Source: Cerasibacillus terrae (GTDB lineage Bacteria > Bacillota > Bacilli > Bacillales > Amphibacillaceae). From it: a DNA stretch of 57,774 nucleotides. The position numbers and the translations under genes were made by a program. Below, piece by piece: positions 52,389-57,774 of this stretch (the stretch's first letter is position 1; each line of letters begins with the position of its first letter). The stretch spans positions 1-57,774 of the forward strand of contig NZ_VDUW01000013.1 in the NCBI RefSeq assembly GCF_008039555.1. The letters are read 5' to 3'. Under the pieces are notes generated by a model, which saw only the letters and a list, made by a program, of their open reading frames with translations, searched no databases and was not told the DNA's origin.

Positions 52389-54815
52389 CTATGGAAGAAC
52401 GATAAAATCACCTTTATTATTTAAGCCAATTTTTACATGTTGGCCTTTCGTAATATTTCCCTTTAACAGTTCTTCAGATAGTAGATCTTCAATATTTTTC
52501 TGTATGGAACGACGCAATGGACGTGCACCATACTCCGGTTCAAATCCTTTTTCAGCGATTTTATCAATTGCCTTATCCGTTAATGTAAAGTCTATTCCCT
52601 GCTCTTTCAATCGTTCCTTTAATTGTTTTATCATTCGTATTACAATATCATTCATATGCTTTCTCTCTAATGTATGGAAAACAATTGTTTCATCAATTCG
52701 ATTTAAAAATTCTGGGCGAAATGCCTTTTTCAATTCTTCCAACACTTTTGATTTCATATCTTTATATTCCTGACCTTCATCATCTAAGGTAAATCCAACA
52801 TATTTATTTCGCCTTAATTCACTTGCCCCAACATTCGATGTCATAATTAATACCGTGTTTCGGAAATCAACAAGTCTACCTTTAGAATCTGTTAAACGCC
52901 CATCCTCCAATACTTGTAATAAGATATTAAATACTTCTGGATGAGCCTTTTCAACTTCATCTAACAATACAACTGAATATGGTTTTCTACGGACCTTTTC
53001 AGTTAATTGACCTCCCTCTTCATACCCGACATATCCTGGGGGAGAGCCAACTAAACGTGAGGTTGCATGTTTTTCCATATACTCAGACATATCGATTCGA
53101 ATCATGGCATCCTCATCTTCAAACATTGCTTCTGCCAATGCACGTGCAAGCTCTGTCTTACCAACACCTGTAGGCCCTAGGAAAATAAATGAACCAATTG
53201 GTCGTTCCGGGTCTTTTAACCCTGCACGTGCACGGCGAATGGCTGTTGAAACAGCCTTAACCGCTTCTTCTTGACCAACCAAACGTTCATGTAAAACTTT
53301 TTCTAGATTAAGTAGACGTTCTGATTCATCTTGTGTCATACTTTTAACAGGTACACCAGTCCAACTAGAAACCACATCCGCAATATCTTCTTTCGTTACC
53401 TTCGAATCTTCTTGGCCTTGCTTTTCTTTCCACTTTTCTCTCGTATTTGTTAACTCTTCACGTAAACGCTGTTCTGAATCACGTAAGGAAGCTGCCTTTT
53501 CAAATTCCTGGCTCTGCACAGCAGCATCTTTTTCTTTTCGAACTTCTTCTAACTTATGTTCTAATTGTTTTAAGTTTGGCGGAATAGTATAAGAACGTAG
53601 TCGAACTTTAGAACCTGCCTCATCAATTAAATCAATTGCTTTATCTGGTAAAAAGCGATCTGTAATATAACGATCAGAGAAACCTACTGCTGCTTCAATT
53701 GCCTCATCTGTAATAGTTACACGGTGATGTGCTTCATAGCGATCACGTAGTCCTTTTAAAATTTGCATTGTTTCTTCTACGGAAGGCTCATCAACTTGAA
53801 TTGGTTGAAATCTACGTTCTAATGCAGCATCCTTTTCAATATATTTCCGATACTCATCTAAAGTAGTCGCTCCAATACACTGCAATTCACCACGCGATAA
53901 AGAAGGTTTTAAAATATTGGAAGCATCAATCGCTCCCTCTGCTCCACCTGCTCCAATTAATGTATGCAACTCATCTATAAATAAAATGACATTATTTGCT
54001 TGCCGAATTTCTTCCATTACTTTTTTCAATCGATCTTCAAATTCTCCACGATACTTCGTGCCAGCGACAACTGTTCCCATATCTAATGTCATTACACGCT
54101 TATCCCGTAATGTTTCGGGAACTTCATTATTTACTATTTGTTGCGCTAATCCTTCTGCAACTGCTGTTTTTCCTACACCTGGTTCACCAATTAAAACCGG
54201 ATTATTCTTTGTCCGACGACTAAGTACTTGAATCACTCGTTCAATTTCTTTATTGCGGCCAATGACTGGATCTACTTTCCCTTCCTTTGCACTTTCTGTT
54301 AAATCTCTAGCTAAAGAATCAAGTGTTGGAGTGTTCACACTAGCAGATCTTCCACGCCCTTGCTTAGCAGCCTGTGATTCATTACTACCTAATAATTGTA
54401 ATACTTGTTGTCTTGCCTTATTTAAACTGACACCTAAATTATTTAATACCCTAGCAGCAACCCCTTCTCCTTCTCGAATTAATCCTAGTAATATATGTTC
54501 TGTGCCAACATAAGAATGGCCTAGCTTTCTTGCTTCATCTTGAGAAAGTTCAACAACTTTTTTTGCTCTAGGAGTATAATGAATTGATTGCATTGGGTGT
54601 TTACCTTTCCCAATTAATTTTTGCACCTCTTCTTGAATTTTACTCACTTCAAGTCCAAGGGATTGTAATGCTTTTGCAGCAATTCCATCACCTTCTCGAA
54701 CAAGACCTAGCAATATATGTTCTGTACCAATATTATTATGTCCTAGCCTTACTGCTTCTTCTTGTGACAGAGCTAAAACTTTTTGTGCTCTTTCTGTAAA
54801 ACGTCCAAACATCAT
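52389..54815 (-). CDS. clpC: ATP-dependent Clp protease ATP-binding subunit ClpC
   Basis: The 808-residue Hsp100 protein has two N-terminal repeats ([26 protein letters not shown] and [22 protein letters not shown]), two ATPase modules (GEPGVGKT and GPTGVGKT), and a central coiled coil with a UVR-like motif. With ClpP and the adaptor McsB it degrades arginine-phosphorylated proteins, CtsR among them. ATG 54815, ten bases after GGGAGG, gives the family start [13 protein letters not shown]. It is the last gene of the ctsR operon. Confidence 0.98.
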   Translation of the reverse strand: MMFGRFTERAQKVLALSQEEAVRLGHNNIGTEHILLGLVREGDGIAAKALQSLGLEVSKIQEEVQKLIGKGKHPMQSIHYTPRAKKVVELSQDEARKLGHSYVGTEHILLGLIREGEGVAARVLNNLGVSLNKARQQVLQLLGSNESQAAKQGRGRSASVNTPTLDSLARDLTESAKEGKVDPVIGRNKEIERVIQVLSRRTKNNPVLIGEPGVGKTAVAEGLAQQIVNNEVPETLRDKRVMTLDMGTVVAGTKYRGEFEDRLKKVMEEIRQANNVILFIDELHTLIGAGGAEGAIDASNILKPSLSRGELQCIGATTLDEYRKYIEKDAALERRFQPIQVDEPSVEETMQILKGLRDRYEAHHRVTITDEAIEAAVGFSDRYITDRFLPDKAIDLIDEAGSKVRLRSYTIPPNLKQLEHKLEEVRKEKDAAVQSQEFEKAASLRDSEQRLREELTNTREKWKEKQGQEDSKVTKEDIADVVSSWTGVPVKSMTQDESERLLNLEKVLHERLVGQEEAVKAVSTAIRRARAGLKDPERPIGSFIFLGPTGVGKTELARALAEAMFEDEDAMIRIDMSEYMEKHATSRLVGSPPGYVGYEEGGQLTEKVRRKPYSVVLLDEVEKAHPEVFNILLQVLEDGRLTDSKGRLVDFRNTVLIMTSNVGASELRRNKYVGFTLDDEGQEYKDMKSKVLEELKKAFRPEFLNRIDETIVFHTLERKHMNDIVIRMIKQLKERLKEQGIDFTLTDKAIDKIAEKGFEPEYGARPLRRSIQKNIEDLLSEELLKGNITKGQHVKIGLNNKGDFIVLP

Positions 54816-54929
54816 ATTAATATAACCTCCCACATTCAATGAACGCAAATCCTTTTCATTATTTAATAATTCTACTATTATTGTCTATCTTATGATTCAT
54901 AATCGTTAATAAGCCATTTTATTCATTAT

Positions 54930-55994
54930 TCATTCTACCTCATGTAGCTTTTCTCGAATAATTGAAGCACGAAGGATGTCACGTTCTGTCGGTGTTAATG
55001 TCTTTTGTGCATGATATTGTAAAAATCCAGGCTGTGTCAATACTGTTAATTCGGTTAATACATTTCGAGGAACATTTTTAATAAGGCCTAGATCAACTCC
55101 AAGTCGAACATTTGACAATCGACCTGCAACTTCTTTTGTATTCATAATTCTACTGTATGTTAAAAGTCCCAATGAACGGAATATACGATCTTCTAGTCTT
55201 GTACCTAAGTTTTCCAATAGCCTTCCTCTTTGGAGACGTTCATGTTCGATTAATTGCTGCGCAACCCCTTCTAGGTCACGAATAATATTCTCTTCTGATT
55301 TCCCAAGTGTAATTTGATTAGAGATTTGAAACAAATTACCTAACGCTTCACTCCCTTCACCATAAATACCTCTTACAACAAGACCTAAATGGTTAATTGC
55401 TGGAATCATACGATTTATCTGTTTTGTAAGAACAAGTGCTGGTAAATGCATCATAACAGATGCACGCATTCCCGTACCAACATTTGTCGGACAGCTTGTT
55501 AAATAACCTCTTGATTCATCAAAGGCATAGTTAACCTTTTCTTCTATCCAATCATCAATTTCAAATGTTTTCTTTAATGACTTTTCCAATTGAAAACCTG
55601 GATCATAAAGTTGTATTCGTAGATGGTCCTCTTCATTAATCATGATGGATACTTGCTCATTTGTGGAGATAAGGGATGCTGCTGTTTCTTTATTTTTCGT
55701 CAATAGTGGACTGATTAAATGTTTTTCAATCAATACCCTTTTTTCAATACTGCTTAATTGACTCATCGGTACGAAATGAAATGTTTCATTATCATGATAT
55801 GGAGTATGCTCATATTCTCTTTGGAAAAATTCCATAATCTCTTCCAATTCTTCGGAAGGAGCGACAGTCGGAAAACGCTTATCCGCTAAGTTTCTAGCTA
55901 AGCGAATTCGACTACTTAAGACGATATCGTGATCTGGGCCATTCTTTAACATCCAGGGGCTTGTCGCCTTATCCATGAACTGTTCATAAGTCAA
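54930..55994 (-). CDS. mcsB: Protein-arginine kinase McsB
   Basis: The 354-residue enzyme phosphorylates arginines, marking proteins for ClpC-ClpP. It has the nucleotide-binding [12 protein letters not shown], the [21 protein letters not shown] stretch of guanidino kinases and the RDILRA motif (the allosteric phosphoarginine pocket). TTG 55994 overlaps the mcsA stop by four bases, so the kinase is translated with its activator. Confidence 0.97.
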   Translation of the reverse strand: MTYEQFMDKATSPWMLKNGPDHDIVLSSRIRLARNLADKRFPTVAPSEELEEIMEFFQREYEHTPYHDNETFHFVPMSQLSSIEKRVLIEKHLISPLLTKNKETAASLISTNEQVSIMINEEDHLRIQLYDPGFQLEKSLKKTFEIDDWIEEKVNYAFDESRGYLTSCPTNVGTGMRASVMMHLPALVLTKQINRMIPAINHLGLVVRGIYGEGSEALGNLFQISNQITLGKSEENIIRDLEGVAQQLIEHERLQRGRLLENLGTRLEDRIFRSLGLLTYSRIMNTKEVAGRLSNVRLGVDLGLIKNVPRNVLTELTVLTQPGFLQYHAQKTLTPTERDILRASIIREKLHEVE

Positions 55995-56539
55995 GCTTCA
56001 TCACCATCTTTCTTTTCCTTAACTTTAGACTCTAATTCCTTTATTTCATCTCTTACAACAGCAGCTTCTTCAAAAGCCTCATTTTCAATTAATGTGTTTA
56101 GTCTTTTACGATAATCTGCTATTTGTTTCTTTAGATGGAGTTTACCACCTTTTCGTTTCGGTATTTTCCCTAAGTGTCGTGTATTACCACTATGAACCCT
56201 ACTAAAAATTGGATCCAAATGATCTGAAAAAGTATGGTAACACTGTGCACATCCAAATTTTCCAGTGTGTTTAAATTGGGAAAAGGTCATTTTACATGTA
56301 GGACATTTTAATTCTTTTACTTGCTGAAAAGGACTTTCATGGATATTATCTATTTTTGAGCTATCTAAATTGAACAAGCCAGTTAGTAAATCGTGGAGAG
56401 AAAATCCTTCTTCGGGGTAAGTCATGTAGCCATTTTCCTTTGCACATACTTCACAAACATGTAAATCTGTCTGTTTTCCATTCACTACTTGTTTAAAGTG
56501 AAGTGTAGCTGGTCGTACTTGGCACTTTTGGCAATTCAT
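55991..56539 (-). CDS. mcsA: McsA, activator of the McsB kinase
   Basis: The 182-residue zinc protein starts [17 protein letters not shown] at ATG 56539, ten bases after GGAGG. Four zinc pairs are seen: CQKC, CEVC, CPTC and CAQC; a UVR motif ends the protein ([17 protein letters not shown]). It binds McsB and makes it active. The gene lies between ctsR and mcsB in the usual class III heat-shock operon. Confidence 0.96.
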   Translation of the reverse strand: MNCQKCQVRPATLHFKQVVNGKQTDLHVCEVCAKENGYMTYPEEGFSLHDLLTGLFNLDSSKIDNIHESPFQQVKELKCPTCKMTFSQFKHTGKFGCAQCYHTFSDHLDPIFSRVHSGNTRHLGKIPKRKGGKLHLKKQIADYRKRLNTLIENEAFEEAAVVRDEIKELESKVKEKKDGDEA

Positions 56540-56584
56540 TATTTTACCTCCTCTTCCCTCTTTATCCAATTACAATGACAATGA

Positions 56585-57049
56585 TTATTTCATATATTTT
56601 AAAGTAATTAACATCTTTGTAAAAATTCTAGCTCTTATTTCATCTCGCAAAGGTAATTTAAATGCCAATGTTTCTCTATCTAATGCACTTATCATTAACT
56701 TTGCCTCTCTTTCTGTTATAATCTCTTCTTCTAATAAACGGTCAATCACATCAACAGATGCTTGAAAAGTTACTTCTGGATTAATCATTTTGATAATCTC
56801 ATCAATTAATTCTGCTTGGTCTTGATGTTTCACCTTAATAATACGAATATATCCACCACCACCCCGCTTACTTTCTACAATATAGCCCTTTTCCATCGTA
56901 AAACGAGTATTAATAACATAATTAATTTGTGAAGGTACGCACTGAAATTGATCTGCTATTTCGTTTCGTTTAATTTCAATAACATTCTTCCCCTGTTGCT
57001 CTAAAACTTGTTTCAAATATTGTTCAATTATTTCTGTTATATTTCGCAT
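56585..57049 (-). CDS. ctsR: Transcription repressor CtsR
   Basis: The 154-residue protein (154 in B. subtilis) is the winged-helix repressor of class III heat-shock genes. The glycine-rich wing RGGGGYIRI, the built-in heat sensor, is intact. ATG 57049 (MRNITEIIEQYLKQVLE) follows GGAGGTGGGT; the open frame is 41 codons longer but lies in the promoter and operator. It represses its own operon through the box at 57104. Confidence 0.97.
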   Translation of the reverse strand: MRNITEIIEQYLKQVLEQQGKNVIEIKRNEIADQFQCVPSQINYVINTRFTMEKGYIVESKRGGGGYIRIIKVKHQDQAELIDEIIKMINPEVTFQASVDVIDRLLEEEIITEREAKLMISALDRETLAFKLPLRDEIRARIFTKMLITLKYMK

Positions 57050-57103
57050 GTACCCACCTCCCACGAACTCAGAACAAACAATTTGTACCTGCTTCACCCT
57101 GAC

Positions 57104-57120
57104 TTTGACTATCTTTGACT
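57104..57120 (-). promoter_or_regulatory. CtsR operator
   Basis: On the minus strand AGTCAAA-GAT-AGTCAAA is an exact fit to the CtsR heptad repeat (A/G)GTCAAA-NAN-(A/G)GTCAAA. A further GTCA follows directly. It sits over the transcription start of the operon. Confidence 0.92.
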
Positions 57121-57128
57121 TTATATTT

Positions 57129-57158
57129 ATTATACTGCAAAACGAAAGAAGATGCCAA
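57129..57158 (-). promoter_or_regulatory. Promoter of the ctsR operon
   Basis: On the minus strand TTGGCA (57158-57153) and a perfect TATAAT (57134-57129) are separated by 18 bases. The start would be near 57121, immediately before the CtsR box, so bound CtsR would block initiation. Confidence 0.8.
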
Positions 57159-57174
57159 CAACTTCTATTCAATT

Positions 57175-57605
57175 ATTCTTGACAAAAGATACAAAATAAA
57201 GACGTACCAAATGGAAAAATACTCATTTCGACATATGTAGACTAAAAAATTTAATTAGTTAAGGGAATAACAGACAATGAAGTAAGGAAAATTAGCATGG
57301 ATTTTTTAATAAGTTTGTTTTTCCTTTATATTCTATAATAGAAGGAAATGCAAGCAAATTCGGGTAAAGGTTGATAAAGTGAAACCTCAATCAGTGGGGA
57401 CTTACAGCCAGTTAATCTACAATAAATGTTGCCAGCGGAAGGCTTGTCAGTAATAAAATGCATGAAACCATTACTTTAATGGATGAATAGCAATTATAAA
57501 TGATTATTTACGCCTTTTTAAAAGCAAATAATGGTGAAAGGAAAAAAAGATTTAGAGCTTCTTAAAAGATGAAATAAAGAAGTCTATTTAATTTCAATTA
57601 TCAAC
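57175..57605. other. Gap between the ctsR promoter and the 5S gene
   Basis: This 430-base stretch is AT-rich and has no gene I can support. It contains the third, internally deleted copy of the dispersed repeat at 57375-57432; the rest shows nothing notable. Confidence 0.5.
57375..57432 (+). repeat. Short copy of the dispersed repeat
   Basis: ATAAAGTGAAACCTCAATCAG and the following GTGGGG match the left part of the copy at 42343, then the sequence jumps to CAGCCAGTTAATCTAC-AATAAAT, matching its right end. The central loop, second arm and GTTAGTTGAA block are missing. Confidence 0.6.
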
Positions 57606-57644
57606 TAAAAAAGCAGGATACACATTAGATGTGTATCCTGCTTT
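57606..57644 (-). terminator. Terminator of the rRNA operon
   Basis: AAAGCAGGATACACAT pairs with ATGTGTATCCTGCTTT over 16 bp with a tiny loop. On the minus strand it is followed by TTTAGTTG. It lies directly after the 5S rRNA gene. Confidence 0.9.
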
Positions 57645-57648
57645 GGTT

Positions 57649-57767
57649 TGCCTGGCAACGTCCTACTCTTGCAGGGGCTATGCCCCAACTACCATCGGCG
57701 CTGAAGAGCTTAACTTCTGTGTTCGGTATGGGAACAGGTGTGACCTCTTCGCCTTCATCACCAGACA
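57649..57767 (-). rRNA. rrf: 5S ribosomal RNA
   Basis: The minus strand reads CTGGTGATGAAGGCGAAGAG and on to GAGTAGGACGTTGCCAGG, about 117 bases, with the family landmarks CCATACCGAACACAGAAGTTA and AGCGCCGATGGTAG. The ends TCTGGTG and CCAGGC are near-complementary as in 5S rRNA. It is the last gene of an rRNA operon that continues past the right edge, as upstream of ctsR in B. subtilis (rrnW). Exact ends are uncertain by a few bases. Confidence 0.95.
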
Positions 57768-57774
57768 AGTATTA

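Overview
The window comes from a low-GC Gram-positive bacterium of the family Bacillaceae. The evidence is the gene order rrn-ctsR-mcsA-mcsB-clpC-radA...rpoBC-str-S10-spc-alpha-ecf-truA-rplM-rpsI, AGGAGG-type ribosome binding sites, a Cys T-box, an L10 leader, a CtsR heptad operator, and zinc (Cys-rich) forms of S14, L33 and L36. Protein sequences resemble the Oceanobacillus/Virgibacillus/Gracilibacillus side of the family, but genus is not decided here. Nearly all chromosomal genes are on the minus strand, so transcription runs from the right edge to the left.

Layout. Positions 1-6395 are an integrated mobilizable or conjugative element whose left end lies outside the window. It carries a 3'-truncated radC-like gene, an unknown HTH/coiled-coil gene read divergently, a small DUF961-like gene, an FtsK/TcpA-type coupling ATPase, an oriT-like hairpin cluster, a MobT/Rep_trans relaxase broken over three reading frames, a small unknown gene, an excisionase-like gene and a tyrosine integrase that abuts the 3' end of rpsI. 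No type IV secretion genes are visible, so it looks like an integrative mobilizable element or a decayed ICE.

Positions 6396-25315 hold rpsI-rplM-truA-ecfT-ecfA2-ecfA1 followed by the alpha, spc and S10 ribosomal protein clusters (rplQ back to rpsJ), including secY, adk, infA, rpmJ and rpoA. Positions 25687-30409 hold tuf, fusA, rpsG, rpsL and an L7Ae-like gene. Positions 30606-42917 hold rpoC, rpoB, a methyltransferase gene, rplL, rplJ, rplA, rplK, nusG, secE and rpmG. Positions 42978-57049 hold sigH, rae1, rlmB, mrnC, cysS, cysE, gltX, yacL, radA, clpC, mcsB, mcsA and ctsR. A 5S rRNA gene ends the window, as expected for an rRNA operon upstream of ctsR.

Compared with Bacillus subtilis the core order is conserved, but four genes are missing from their usual places: map (between adk and the KOW gene), disA (between radA and yacL), and ispD and ispF (between yacL and gltX). 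nusG and secE, normally adjacent, are separated by about 410 bases containing a terminator and copies of a hairpin repeat that recurs near the 5S gene.

The most unusual points are the three-frame relaxase with overlapping start/stop junctions, the oriT-like nested hairpins, a divergent promoter switch with 20-bp-spaced direct repeats in the element, a hairpin lying between the Shine-Dalgarno and the start codon of nusG, a shortened S13 C-terminus with an out-of-frame remnant of the lost tail, and the dispersed hairpin repeat.
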